Positions 26,501-42,163 are shown, counted from the stretch's first letter. The stretch is DNA of 64,000 nucleotides from Pachypanchax playfairii (GCA_006937955.1 SSNP01000052.1:1984043-2048042); one strand, 5' to 3'. The notes: generated by a model not told the origin, from the letters alone. Made by a program: numbers and translations.

Positions 26501-29500
26501 TCAAGCTTCATCCATGAGGAGAAAAACATTTCCTAGTAGAGAAAACAGAACCGACACAGCAGCAGGTTCCTGAGCATAATAACATTAGCCAACACTGGCT
26601 AATGACTCTTTGATTAACTGAACCACTCAGTAATTTGTCTTTACAGGCTTTTAAAGAGGTTACTGGAGTTCATTCACCTCACAACATCTCTGCTCTGAGA
26701 ATGACCCAAACGTTCACTGTCGGTTCTGTTTTATAGAAAACACTGCCTCATTTTGAATTTGATAGCGACAACACATCTCAAAAAAGTTGGAACAGGGTGA
26801 CGTAGCATCTCCTCTTCTTTTAACATCTGTCTGTAAATATCTATCTGGGAAGTGAAGAAACGAGTTAGTTTTATTATTTAAAATGTCTTATTCTTGTCTG
26901 ATGTAGCGTTCTAATTGTTCAACAGTCCTAACGTTGTCTTGCTGAAATATAAAAGACCTTCTCTGAAACCGACGTTGTCTAAATGGGAGCAGATGTTGCT
27001 CTAAAACCTTTCTGTATTGATGGGGCCTTCCCAGATGTGTGAGCTACCGCTAATTTAGAATTATATGGTTTTGGTCTGTGGGTGAAAATCCAAGAACTCT
27101 GGGAAAACCCACACCTACACAAGAAGAACATGCAAGCTACACGCAGAATGATCACAGACAGGAGTTGAACCTATGACCATCATGTTTGCACCAGTGCAAA
27201 CCAACTGTAAAACAAATGCAAAACAGTAAGAATTGGTTTGGTCATTTCTGGCTCCTGTTTCATGTTAAATGTGAACAAAACATTTTTATTTATGAGAAAG
27301 TTAACAGCTTGCAATACATTGAACCTCTTTTTTATAAATCAGATTCCTGTTACTGTTTTCTCTCGTTCTGATAGCATAGTGGAGAAATACTGATTTAATC
27401 TGATTTACTTTCTGGTTGACCCACAATGCAGTGTGGCACCAGAAGCTGTCTATGCACCGCTGTGATCACGAATCCACCACAGGTATTTATAAACAAGGAA
27501 GTTGTCCATAAAACAAAACAAACATCTACCCAGTCAGTTTCCTATCAGCCAGCGTGCACAGGTTTGTGTTAACATGAAGTGGATTGAGTTCATGTTCAAG
27601 CCTGTGCAGGCAAAACCAGATGATTTTAATCAGTGCTGGAAGCGTTCTCCCACTGCTCACCTGCACAGGATCCAAACATGTTGACGGTATTATGAGGCAG
27701 TGCACCGTCAGACAGGTTGGACGAGCTGCACTACATCGCCTAAAGCATCAGCACTTTTCACATGCACATGAATTTTAATGACGTCCCATTTCTAATCTGT
27801 AAAGCTTGATATGGAGTTAGCTTTTACTTGTGCCAGAAGGTTTTTTACAAAGTTTGTTGATGGGAATGTTTGTTCATGAGTTAATCTTAAGGTTGTGTGA
27901 AGTTTGGAGGTCTGGGTGTCCTCAACCTCTGCAGAGTCCACGTGGTGTGCCACTTCATGGCTGAGTTGTTGTTGTTTCTAGTTGCTTCACTTTCATTATA
28001 ATACAACCAAACAGCTGACAGTGGAATATTTATTTACACGGAGGGCGTCATTTCACAACAAGCTCAAATTCATTGAGCTTCTGAGAGCAACCCATTATTA
28101 CACAACGGTTTGCAGAAGCAGTGTGCAGCCTTGTGCTTGAGTTTACACACCTGTTGCCATGGAAGTGATCGGAACACCCAAATTTAATAGTTCGGATGGG
28201 TGTCCAAAAGATTTTTGCAGTACAGTGTATCTGAGTCTCCTGCATGCTGCAAGAATTAAAGTTAAAGTGTCAACCTGTGGGCATGAGGGCCAAAAACACA
28301 AGTGGCAGCTGTTCAACGCACCACGTTTAGTCACAGCTTGACTAAAAATCACCTCAAATTCTGAGCAATTTAATAATTAATCTGAAGTTTGAAATCACTT
28401 CCAACATGAACTCCTGCCTGTGTTCAGGGTTTCTGACAGAGACGTCCTGTATAAGACCGCTCTGTCCTTAGTGTCCAGACCTGTTATGAGGAAGGACAAA
28501 GTGTATCAAAGACGTTTCTCTGAGGTTTCTGTTGAATATTTTAGCTCCACAGGTGTTCTTACCTTCATAGTGGGTGAAAACAGATCAACAACTTCTCTTT
28601 CAGTTTTAATCTCTCAAACTACGCAGGTGGTGATAAAACACGAGTTCTAACGGCCTGTATCTGTTTCATCACAACTCCTTTGTTCGTTAGTATTCATCAG
28701 CTCCTGCAGTTGAAACCACACCTAGCATGCTGCTGGCTAAAAGCTGTTAGCATAAGATGTAACAAACAGGAAGAGAGAACGTCTGATGTTGCCATGTGCA
28801 ACGGGGCAGGAAACAGTATACCTTGCTCTCATAGGCTAGTTTGTTAGCCAATCAGAGTCCAGCAAATTCGAATAATGAATATGAGAAGGAGCCGGAACCA
28901 CCCGAATTTTAATGCAGACAGATTGAAAGGTCTGTTAATCAGTGTTTCCTGACGTTTTTTAGATATAAAATGTTTCATATTAATTAAGAAATAACCACAA
29001 AGTCCTGAAATTAGCACTAATTTAATTGTTTTCTCACACAATAACGTGCATTTCATGAACGTGCGTAAAAGTAGATTCTTTGGAACTCCCAAAACAGAAA
29101 CTCATCCAAAAATAAAATTAGCAAATTTTTATACAAACTGATGACAGTGAGTGCATTAAATCAGCTAAAACTAGAAAGTTACAACAATTAATTACTTTCA
29201 TTATAAAAATCAACTGAAATCACAGCTTTTAATCTATAAGTTAAACAGATCGTCTAGTAGAATGAAACTCACCCGGCCCCAACGATACTCCATGCAGGAA
29301 TCTTTTAGTGGTTTCATCACGTTTTTATTCCAAGCAAAAATCTGATTTACTGAGCAGCTTTTCACTGCAGCTGAAACTTGTTACTGTCTACAAAGTCAAG
29401 GGAAGGAAAACCTGAAGCGTGTGAGACAAGCCCAGTATAAACTATCTACGTAGTCAAATGCCTTGCAGGCAACAATGACAACTGTGTCAAGAATTCACTG

Positions 29501-32500
29501 ATGCAATATGGTACTGTGGCATGTGTCAGCCATCTATCTTCCATATACATCCTTCTGAAGGCTAAGAAGTCTCTTCATTAAGTTAAACTTCTTTTAAATT
29601 AATTATGCATGTGTCAAATCATGGAGGTTCATATGAACATGTGTCTCCAGGAATAAAACACTCTGCAGCAGAAAATACATTTCATTAACATGTCTATTCT
29701 TCATTTCAGTGAATTCCTAAGAATCCAGCATGACTACAAGACACTAGTATGTGACTGCCTCACCCCGCGGAGGTGCACACACACACACACTCTCTGATAT
29801 GAAGGCTCTCCTTGGCAGATAAAAACAATCTAACAACTATCTGATACATATAGAGGTGAGATGTGTAACGATCCAGAGATCACAAGGAAATAAACTGATG
29901 ACAGAAGAGAAACAACCAAACAGACTTCTCCGTCAATGATGTCCTTCATATTCTACAAGAATGCACTATGAAGGTTATCAGATCCCAAACACTCCCTTCT
30001 CACCCTTTAATAACTAGACCAGAAGTAACCCCATCCAAGAAAAACATCTTACCTGTCACACCTGAATGCAAACCTGCAAGTTCGAACCTGACTTCCTGTT
30101 GGGGTGTCAGTAGAATGGGTCCTTTTAGTCATATTCCAGACTACGTTTTCCTTATCTCATCCTATTTCTTAGTGACTTACCATAGGTCTGTACTTCATGG
30201 CTCCTGCCTCGCTCTCCTGCGATTTGGATGGGATTTCTGTTTCCCAGCGCTGCAACAGTCTGGCTGTAAGGAATGTGGCCTCCAGCGCAGCGTCACAACC
30301 ACCATTTAGCTGAGAGTTTGTTTTTAGAAGCTCTCCCCTCCGTCCTGAGAGCCAGCTGCCATGGCTTCTCCACTTACTGCTGTTCACTGAACGCACACCT
30401 CGCTCTGCCTCTTTCTCTCGCCACTCGTTCACCCACTTTCCTTCTCCCTCCCTTCAGAGGAAATGGTCCCCGTGTTGGGTGACACAACCCCCCCTCCTCC
30501 CCTCCTTTCCTCTTTCTTCAGGACTTATTTTCCCCAATCACCTCCTTCTGGATCCAACAACCAGGAAAAACTTGATTTTGTGCTCCTGCAACTTTAAAAG
30601 AGTGGACATCGTTTATTCTGATCACAAATCCACATCTGGCTCTAACCACCGCTGGAAAGAGGAAGGAATGAGGGAGGAAAAAAAGTGAGCTGATGCCACA
30701 GTGGTGCGGTGCGTGTTTTTGCTCAAGTGTTTTGGCACAAGCATCCAAACTGAATTACATTTACTTTTTACAATCTATTCTCGCCTTCCTCCACAAGCCA
30801 AAACTAAAACTAGAGAGTCAGTCTGATTGTTATAAATACAGCTCTTGATGCATCTAGCAGGCAGATATTATAAACACACACACAGATGTAAACAGTGATG
30901 CATGAGGACTTCCCACCTTTAAAGGGAGTGTAATTCCAGCAGGCAAACATACGTGTAAACCCTCTGCAGCCGAATGCTTGTTAACAATAACAACAACAGC
31001 AAACATCTTACGGGGAGGTTACCTGCCTGACTAATATACAGACTTTAACTAGAAGATTCTTCAAGTCTTAAAATTACCTGTTTGTAAGTTTTTCATTTTT
31101 AATATCAAATGTGTTTTATTGAACATTTGCGTAAATGCAAGTAAAAATAGGAATACACAGCTGTTCCTTTAAAGAGGTCCTTCCATAAAAAACAGTTTTT
31201 CTGAGGTTTCTGTTGAATATTTTAGCTCCACAGGTGTTCTTACCTTCATAGTGGGTGAAAACAGGTCAATAACTTCTCTTTAAGTTTTAATCTCTCAAAC
31301 TACGCAGGTGGTGATAAAACCCGAGTTCTCCCGAGTTCTAACGGTCTGTATCTGTTTCATCACAACTCCTTTGTTCGTTAGTATTCATCAGCTCCCGCAG
31401 TTGAAACCACGCCTAGCATGCTGCTGGCTAAAAGCTGTTAGCATAAGATGTAACAAACAGGAAGACACAAGGTCTGATGTTGCCATGCACAGCGGGGCAG
31501 GAAACAGTATACCTTGCTCTCATTGGCTAGTTTGTTAGCCAATCAGAGTCCAGCAAATTCGAATAATGAATATGAACGAGCTGCTGACGAAGCCTGACGG
31601 AAGGAGCCGGAACCACACGAATTTTAACGCAGACAGACAAATTGAAAGGTCTGTTAATCAGTGTTTCCTGACGTTTTTTAGATATAAAATGTTTCATATT
31701 ACTGGTTAATACTTAAGAAATAACCACAAAGTCCTGAAATTTGTATGAAATGGCCTCTTTAAAACCTGCCTTCTGACCCACTGATGGTATGTAGTGGTGC
31801 ATTCAGGCGCTGCAATTAGGAATGTTTTAATCAAAAATGTTTTTTGTCTTTAATCCAGGTCTGTTAAGACCATCTGTCAACACAAATCTAGTTCTGATAC
31901 TTGCATTTAGCAACCTAAACACCCTAAATACAGGAAGTTAGTCATAGTGTTTTATCTTTATTTTACTAGCACCATGTGATTCCTACAAAACAAAACCAAA
32001 AGAATGTGTAATTTAATGCATTTATAATAAAAGTTGTGATCATTTTACGTTTAGTTTCCAACCCACAATCAACTTTGACATTCTAATTAGAGACATTAGA
32101 ATTAAATTGATGTAAAAGACTTTATTCCTTTTAGTTTAAATGTATGTACTAGACCAACCCAAAATTACACATTACAAAAAAAAAACTGAACATTTAGTTG
32201 AGCAAATGAAATAAATCCTTTTCAGTAAAGTACTATTGATGACTCCAATCAATCTCCATTTATAAAACCACTAATAATAATCACTCTTTGTTATTGTGTC
32301 CAATGACAGGTACGATTTTCAAATATGTCTAAAGTGCATGAAGCTGATACATCAAAAAGTCAGTAAAGCAAAAATATACCTTGAAATTTTTTGCCAAAAA
32401 TGAAACTGGACACAAACTGGTCAAATCAGGATAACTAGCTGAAATCCAGGTTCTGAACTGTTGCTGTTCAGGGAATCACCTCAAGAAGAAAAGCCGTCTT

Positions 32501-35500
32501 CAACAAGTCACATGACCAAAAACACCAGAAAAAGTTCCAGATTTTACTGGAAAATGCAAGAAGTAGATTGTTCAAAGAGAAAAGCTGCAGGAGAGGCGGG
32601 TTTTATAGACCTCATTAGGATGACTTGCTGCTTCCTGTAGATCTAAGAGTCTATAAAACCAAACGTTTAGCTTATCCTGTTATTACTCGTCTCAACATCT
32701 GACAGCTAAACTTGCACACAAGTTTACACTGAGAGTCTATTTGTGTGTCCTTTGGTTTTAATATTATGAAAAAAGGTTATTAAAGAGGGAATTATAGCAA
32801 TGAAAGGTAAAGCGAAAGGTAAGAAAGGAGAGAGCAAAAACAAAAAGGATTTAGGAGAATTTGTTACAAAAATGTAATTAAACTTCCGTTAACCTCGGTC
32901 AGGTCGAGTCAAATGAAAGTCTGTCAAGGATTTTTTAATTGATTTTCCTTGAAGGTGCTCAACACACAATGTGACTGTCCTTGGCTCGGGAAGCTTGACG
33001 TCTCCTAACTGAGCAAAAGATTCCATTTTCCTTTTACATCCACAGCAGCATGACATAATCAGTACAAGTGGAATATTATGCAGAACCAAAAGGTTCTGTT
33101 TGTTCATCCACATCTGCTCCGGTTCTGAGGACAGAAAGGGTGATTTAACATGAAGGGTTTGCTTCACTGCCCTCTGCTGGTGACCTGAGGTATTTAAAGC
33201 TCAAATACATGAAAATAACTGAGATCTTTATAAGAAAGAAAACACAGACTTTAAACTGGATTCTTTAGTGTTAAACTTAAACTTTACTAGTCTGGTCTGA
33301 TTCCTCTCACTCTTCACTGCCACTACAATCAGAGCCCCCGCTGCAGGAATCTGAGTAATGTGTTCCAGACGTTCTCACTTTCTCCCTTCGTGTGCTGCCT
33401 CACTTTCACCGCAGTGCAAGTGGACCGAAGGTGACGGGCAGCAATACAAGAATAAACACTCAGTTATTTAACACCTAACATCTCTCATTTAATTTATTTG
33501 TTTATTTGTGGGAGTTAATGTCTCGGGCTCCGAGCACTTCTTGTTTGTGTTAGGACTGTGAAAGGTGTGTGTCTTAGTGTGTATGTGTGTGTGTGTTTCT
33601 GCAGGCGCATGCTGAGGCAGCATATTTGTGCTGAGCTGGAAGGGAGGAGGGGCTGTATCTGATCGCCAGTATCTCTCTCACTTGTCAAACTTTAACACGT
33701 TATTAGTGGGTTTTTTAATCAACACTGACGAAGCCCTTCACCTGGACAATCTGACTAAATTGTACCACGCAAAACATATTTAGTTTGTCTTTTATGGCTC
33801 CAAATATACAAATGATGTAGCATAAAACCTTTAGGAGGGGTATAAATCCATGGAAACATCATAAATGTTGTTTTCTATCCGCCGTCTGATCCTGGGTGGC
33901 GGTAACCACAATACAGCCTGACTCCAGAGGTGCAGCAGGTGCATCTGTCACTGTGGGGTTAATCATTGCAAAGTTTATCTTAAAACAAGAGCGTCAAGTT
34001 GTTCTGATCAGGAAATGATGTCCATGTTCAGATCTGACTGCATTAAGGCAGAAGTATGTGAGATTAGGTCTGTGAGAAATCTGAAATGAAGACGTGACCC
34101 CACCCCCCAAAATTCTCCTTCCACTTCCTCTTCCATGTTTGTTTAGAATTTACTCAGACATACAAGATAAGATCCTTTAATAGCCAGGCTGCAGCATCAT
34201 GAGTATTCTGAAAACAAGCGGTTCTACCTCAACTTGACTTTAACTCAGTCATGAAAGAGATCATTTCACTCAGATTTCAGGACTTTGAAATGAAAAAAAA
34301 AACTTTATTTATCCCAGAAGGGAAATTCAACAAATTTTGTGGTTATTTCTTAAGTATTAACCAGTAATATGAAACATTTTATATCTAAAAAACGTCTGAA
34401 AACACTGATTAACAGACCTTTATATCTGTCTGTGTCAAAATTCGGGTGGTTCCATCAGGCTTCAGGCAGCAACTCATTAATATTCATTATTCGAATTTGC
34501 TGGACTCTGATTGGCTAACAAACTAGCCTATGAAAGTAGGGTATACTGTTTCCTGCCCGGCTGCGCATGGCAACAGTAGACGTAGTCTCTTCCTGTTTTC
34601 CTGTTTGTTACGTCTTAGGCTAACAGCTGTTAGCCAGCAGCATGCTAGGCGTGGTTTCAACTGCAGGAGCTGATGAATACTAACGAACAAAGGAGTTGTG
34701 ATGAAACAGATACAGGCCGTTAGAACTCGGGAGAACTCGGGTTTTATTACCACCTGCGTAGTTTGAGAGATAAAAACTGAAAGAAAAGTTGTTGACCTGT
34801 TTTCACCCACTATGAAGGTAAGAACACCTGTGGAGCTAAAATATTCAACAGAAACCTCAGAAAAACTGTTTTTAATGGAAGGGCCTCTTTAAGATGAGTG
34901 AAAAGCCTGAATCTTTACTTCTAAACACATCACAAACTATCAACACCTGCAATGTTTCCACAGGAGTTAAGAGGATAAGTAGCATGTCATACACACTCCA
35001 TCAGCTGATCAAACAAATCTGACCGTATCTAGAAAAGCAGGAGTTTGATATTTACCTACAGGTGTGTGTCAACACAATGCTGTGGAACTGTTGCTGCCTC
35101 TTTATCTGGGAGATGTTGTAAAGCTGTTTTCCTTTAGTAAGAATGATTTTTCATGCTGGAGAACATTCAGATCTGCTGCTAATCTTTTCAGGAGAGGACG
35201 TCGCAATATCATAAAGCTGAACATAAAAGCAAACCTAAATACATTCATTTAACAGCATGAGGAGACGAGGGTCAAAGAAAGGAAACAAGAAGTCTAAGAA
35301 ACCACAGCATCATTCTCAAAAACTGAACAAATACAAGAGAAACTAAACGAGGATCAACATTGGAACTGGCAACCCAGCAGAAAAATCAGGAAGGGTATTA
35401 CATGAACTGCAGGACTCGGATTTGACAACAAGGTCTAATTCTTACATACTGTAGCTTTAATAAAACCATAAGGTCTTGTGTAGATTTATCATTGTTAGTT

Positions 35501-38500
35501 TTTGACTATTACAGAATATATTGTGTTTTCATTAAAAAAATAACTATTTACTGCAGGAGACTTTTATTCATCCACAGTGAGCTGAGAGTATCAAGCAGAG
35601 TCAAATAAAAACATCTGTTTTAAAAGACGTGACTCCAGTAAGCAGTTAAAAAAAACAACTGAATCTGAGGAACACGACTCGCTGTTATGTGAGATCGTTC
35701 TGTACTTTACCCAGAATGCCTCACTCTGTGCACATGTGATACTGAATGTAAGAAGTAAGAAAGAAAGAAAAAAAGAGAAGTACTTTCGTCATAAAGAGCT
35801 AACCGGAAAGGTTTGGCAATTCGGACTCTGTCAAACATAATGAGTGTTTATTTTACACGCGGTGCGAGGGATGTCTCCGGTTTGATTTCCAGACACTCTG
35901 CACGTTTTTCTCACAGCAACAAAGCTGCAAGTTGTGTCACCAAATCAAACAGCAAATATTACATCACATTAAGGCTTTTCTTTGTTGTTGAATACACTGT
36001 AACAAAAGCAGGATCAAACACCAAATCCACACAACAAGGGAAACCCAAAGCATCTCCATGTTCACATTAAAAGTGCTAAACATTTAATGCATCTTCTTCC
36101 CAAATCAAGACACTAATAAAAAAAAGATCTTCAATTTGTCCTCTGTATTATTTAAAATGTCAGAGAAAATCATCAGTCACATTCTAATTTTAATAAATCT
36201 CCCAAATAATAATCACATTTAAACGCACTTCAGCTCAACTCACAGTAACGCGCCCGTTTTCATATGCAGTATAATAATAAGGAATACAAAATGAAAACCA
36301 ACATTGACAAAAGAGGGCAAAGAATCAAAGATAGTGAGACAGAAAAAAAGTCAACGCAGGGCAGCTGTGATGTCAGAGCGAAGGAATGCGAGCCATGTGG
36401 GCGGCAAACGAGAGTCGGGAACCAGAAAAGAGAGAGCAGCAAGAAATCTGATGATGGAAGTTGGTTCCAGCTGAAGAACATGTGAACGAACGAGTTTCCC
36501 ATCAGTCACTTTCTCTCTGGAAGGCCTCCCTGGTGTGAGACAGTAACCACATGGTGTGTGTTAGTGTGTGTCCATGTGGACCGTAGTAACGTGACATGGA
36601 GGCGACAGAAGAGAGCAGCACGCCTGAAAAGAAGTTAACGACAGAAACTGAGCTGTAATTGTTTTTTTCCTTAAACTCACAAACCAAATATGGAGACGCT
36701 CTGTGTCGCTGAACATGAACACGCCCATTTTTCCACTGTGGCAGCACTTTGGTCATGCAGGCATTTCCTTAGTCTCTAATGTCTTTTATAGAAGCTGAAC
36801 CAACAAGGCAGCGGATGCAGAGACGCTGTCTGTGTACATGGGAGGAGAAGGTGCTAAAGGCTGCTAACATTCAGTGTCCTGCAGACACAACATGAGGTTA
36901 ATGACACTTCACAGCAAGCGTGTGCACATTGGGTTGATATTTTCCTAAAGGAATATCTGATTCACCACATAGTGCAGGGGTGGCTAACTCCAGGCCTCGA
37001 GAGCCACTATCCTGCATGTTTTAGATGTTTTCCTGCTTCAACACACCTGATGCAGATGAATGGATTATTAACAGGCTTCTACAGGACTTGCTGAGATGTT
37101 GCAGATTTGAATCAGGTGTGTTGAAGCAGGAAAACATTTACAACATGCAGGATAGTGGCCCTTTAGGCCTGGAGTTAGCCACTCCTGACATAGTGTCACA
37201 ACATTTCCACTAAACTCACATCTCCTTGATATTTGTCATCACTGATCTCTGTGACATGCGCTCACATCAGAGCTCATGTTGGGCATCACAATGTGCTTCT
37301 TTTTTTTTTTAATTGTATTTTGAGTATTTTTTATCATTGTCTGTTTGCAGCTGAGTGGCTTTAAGTGAGCCAGAACACACCGACACGCAGTACCTGTACT
37401 CTAAACCTCTTTTTCCAGCATACATGTACCAGCTTCCCCATCAGCAAGCCCCCCCGACGTCTGCACAGTCTACAGCTTGAAGTATATTTGTTGGTTAAAA
37501 AAAGAAATCAACATATAAAAACCTGCTGTTTTGGCACAGAATGCTTGCCGTACCTTTAAGGTGTTTGGGATGAGAGAGTAAAATGATCCCGGCTATGAAG
37601 ATGACCAGGTTGGACATATTTTCAGATTAAAGGTCTGATAATATTGTTAAAGTGGGTTTTTTAAGGTCTAATATTGAGAAGAAATATACTTTACTGAAGG
37701 AAATGTTACAGTAATACATTTATTGAAACCTTAAGTCTGAAAGGAACTTAAGAAGGATTTTTTATTTTATATCTGTTATTTTTTTTTATTTTATTTCTCA
37801 TGTTCAACTTCTTGAGGCTTGAAGTTAATAAAAAAAAGTTCTATGAAACTTCTAATTTGGCTCATGTGGACTTGATTTATACCTAGTTTTTTTTTGGTAA
37901 TTTCTTGAAAAAAAAAACTATTAATCTATAGATCGAAATGAAAACTTTCCCCCATGTGTTTGTCCCATACATTATGGGCTGTACTGGCACATAATTTTTC
38001 CTTTTTTACAAGATATGCTCACCATCTCACACACACATCGATGTGGACGAGGAAGTCAGGATCGAAGACTTTTGGACTCTTTGAGCAACACCCGATTATT
38101 CAGGAAGTATTTCACCAGATTTGACTAATGAAATGAAAAGTAAACTGATAAACATGTTTCCAGTCCACAGTATTTGTATAACATTAGATCTGTTTCTGCT
38201 CAGCTTTCCTGTTTATCCTGAACACTTCCTGTCAGGCATTAACAACACTAAGACAAAACAAAATCAAATGATGACTAACACTGATTATGAAAATCATAAG
38301 CTTTTACGCCCCCCCCCCCTCCCCTCCACATACACACACAATAAGAGTGCAGGTCAAAATCAGTCGCTTAACATTCTTAAATAGATGAAAAAGATGAGAG
38401 TATCAACTCCCTCTGTTGGCATTTCCATCAGCCTCCACTCTGTACTCATATATAGCTTTGAGGTTATTCTAATGTTCAGCTGTCGGGTGGGGGGGGGCTA

Positions 38501-41500
38501 TATGAACAGAAGTGAAAGTCAACAAAGTGGTTTTGTTTATGCAGAAAAATCAGATTAAAAAAGCAGAAATTTGAAAACGTGTCAGATAAGAAATCGGCCT
38601 TCTAAGAGTTTCTAATTAAAGTGCAGTTGAGATGCTGATATGCATGTAAAATCCAACAAACTGAATCTACATGTGCACAGAACTCCTCCTGGTAGAAGAC
38701 GATGGCTCAGTTAACTGATCTCACGCGCGTGTTCGGCTTCTTTTTACTTTGAATCTGCATTTCCACAAAGCTTCATGTGATTACCATGGAATTAATGAAC
38801 CAGGAAAAAGACACAGCATCTGTACGACAAACATACAAACACTGTTGTGTGAGTCATTTGGTTACAGTCTGCCAGCAGCAGTGAACAAACAGCTACACAA
38901 CCACCAAGATGACACAAACACACCATCCCTGCAGCCATGATTATTATAATGATGATATTTAACATGCAGGCAGACGTGAGTAACGTCTCATGAGTTGGAC
39001 ACAAACACAGAGACGGAAGTGTTTGCTGAACGAGGGCGGGCGACAGAGGGAGAGATCACTTGTTTACAAATACACATATACAGTATATATATGTGGCTCT
39101 TAGTGATGTCAGAACATTGTGTACTAATGAATTTATGAACATGTTTGTAAGTGATTCTAAAGGCTTGTTCATTTGTTGATTCTTAAAGCAGTACCGAATA
39201 ACTTTTCCATAGCCGTGTCTCAGACAGCCGTTGCTGGAACCGGTGTCCTGCAGAAATATGTATACCTGTTGAGATGTGCTACAGACGTGTTGTTCCACAG
39301 TCTTGACTTTAGTAAAGATTTATCTTTATTTTTTGTTTCTATATTTTTCCATAAATACATTTTACCTATCAAATAAATTCTCCCAGGACAGAAACACTAA
39401 ATATGATGTTATTTTTACTTTCTTTACATTATCAGAGCAACAGGCAAATGTTTGGACACACCCAGAGGAGAAGGACCCAACAATGGCCGATAAGGACCCA
39501 GAGGGCTTTTATATAGAAAATATCAGGAAGGATCATAAAAATATGTTTAAATAATTAACAGGAAACACTCACCATAAACAAGAATACTGTATAAACTTCT
39601 AATAACATCTTGTTATGAAATAAGTTGTTAATTCGTACTATGGAGGCATTTTTCATCAGGGCAGCATAAATCATCAGAACACCACTTCCTGCTGAGACCT
39701 GAATTACTGAAGTTATTAAGTCTATTGTAAAGCCATCGGAGGGACGAGAGTGTCTAATATGAAGCTGATCATGTTTTTTGGTGAATATCCACTTAGACGA
39801 GTTTCAAAATTGTAGCTTAAAGTTTTAAAAGTTATTCAATACTGCTTTAAATAAAATAAAACTAATGTTGAATGAAATAAGCTGAATCCAGTGACTCTCA
39901 AACCCTGAGGTGTGCCGTCCCCTGGGAGGGTTTTATTTTATTTTATTTTATTTTATTTTATTTTATAACTTGTGTTACATAAAATCACATTTATATGAGG
40001 ATTTAATGGTTCAGAAACCTTTGTGTGTAAGTTAGAGTAGTTTTTGAAACACACCCACATTGCTGAAGGGACTACATGAACCACTGCTCCGACCCAAACC
40101 CAGTAATACCAGAGTCCTAATTCTATCTCAAAATGACATTCTAAAACATCAGCTGTGGTCCCCAAAAGAACGACCAGTTTCAACATGGTTATAGAAAAGA
40201 AAGTATTTCACTAATTAACAGCTTTAAAAAAATGTTTCATTTTGTCAAAAGAACAAGGAAGTGAGAATTCTGATTTTAGGGCTGTTAGATTTGAAAATAT
40301 CCGTCAGTCAGTCGTTTTCTTTACCCGCTTGTTCCTGTTCAGGGCTGCATGGAGCGGATGTCTGTCTCCTGCTGTCACTGGGTGAGAGGCGGAGCTACAC
40401 CTGGACAGGTCACCTGTCCATCACAGGGTAAATGTGGTTTCTATTCTATTTTTTTGTAAGTGTCGAAGACCAGAAAGTTCTCCTATTTACATTTACAATC
40501 AAAACATTCTCAAATGTTGTTGTTCAATAGATTTGTTAAAGATCTAAATGTTCCACCAGGAACTCAGTAAAGAGTTGGAACATTCGTGCAGCTAAGATAC
40601 GTCACATGATAAGATGTTGGTTTGTCGTATATCTTACATTTCATTTTAAGGAAAGTAAAACAACAAGATCTAAAACCATCCTGTTAGAAAGGAGCGTGTC
40701 CCAAGTTGTGGGTTGTTATCTGCCAGGACATGTTTACGTCAGGCACTGGCCCGAAGGCGAGGCGCCACTTAGGAAAAGAGAAAGAAAACAGGACAAAGTG
40801 CGCTGAGGAAACACATAAGCTCTACATGAAGCTGTGCAAACGTGCAGCATAAGACTGTTTCTTATGCACACAGTGTTCAGAGTTGATGATCACTAATTCA
40901 TCTACTTCCTGTTCAGGACAACGGGGTGCCGCCCACATCTCCAGCAGTCACTGAGTGGGACATGAGGTCCACGTTGGACACAGTCCATCAATATACTGGG
41001 CCAATTCTGAGTCACTGATAAACCAAACATGCATATTTTTGTCTGTGGGAGGAAACATGCAAACTCCATACAGAAACTTCTCAGCAGGGAATCGAACCAC
41101 AGACACAAACTAGGAACAGAGAGCCAAATTCAAACCTCCCAAAATCAGTTTCAAACTTTTAAATTCAGAGCTGAAATATTTAATATTATTCTTAACTTTT
41201 TACACGTGTCTTATGATTCTGCTACATGAGTGAGCTGATCAGACAGTCCACTAAATCTTCTACACTCAGACACAGTTAGACAAACCAGAACCAAAGACTT
41301 TAACAAACTGCATCATTCCAGGAGAGTTTCAAACAGAAACTGTCTTTATCTGCTGTCACTGTGAAGGGCGTTACCCTGCTGCGTCAGTTCCAGTGCATGT
41401 TGGGAAATATTCACACATACTTTCACATTCATTAGCGAAACAAAAAAAGTCGAAGGGAAGAATTCATGAAGGCTTGTGGTTGAGATATCAGGCTACACAT

Positions 41501-42132
41501 CACCTTATCATTTAAATCCATAACATCTGCTGTTGTTTACGTTCCTGCAGAGCCTGCAGGCAGATTTGAGTTTTGCATTCATTCATACACACACAGCAGG
41601 TATTTATACTCACAGCTCTGTTTTTATACTTCTGACATCCTCATCCAATACCTCACACTTTATTCCCTCAAGTTCCACATTTACTTCATTCCCCACATCC
41701 AAGGCCACGCCTTCCTGTTACTGATATCATTAATGCTCCAAGGAAAGATCTGCTTAAAGGGAAACTAAATATAGTGAACAAGAGAGAGAATATAAACCAT
41801 AATCTAGTCAAAGCAGCAGAAATCACTCACACAGAGAGGGTTCTCTACTGTCCAGCAGTATGTTTGTTTTAAATGCATAAAAGAAACAAACTCTTAAAGT
41901 CATTATAAAGCAGCTGTTTACTGATGCATGTGAAAGAGCGAAGGCTTGAGTCATGATTTCATCTAGTTGCGTTCGTGCAACTTGTTTCTGCTGGTGACCA
42001 CAGATTAATGTTTCTCAAATATAAACATGGTTCACTTTCACAACCAGAAAGGCCAAGCCTGTTTGGTTAAACTGTGGGTGTGTGTGTGTGTGTGGGGGGG
42101 GGGGGGGGTATGTATGTATGTGTGTGTGTGTA

Positions 42133-42163
<31 letters not shown>

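Noticed and set aside
32889..33167. 92-codon minus-strand frame in intron 1
   Set aside because: No family resemblance and no good splice sites joining it to myo1c in frame.
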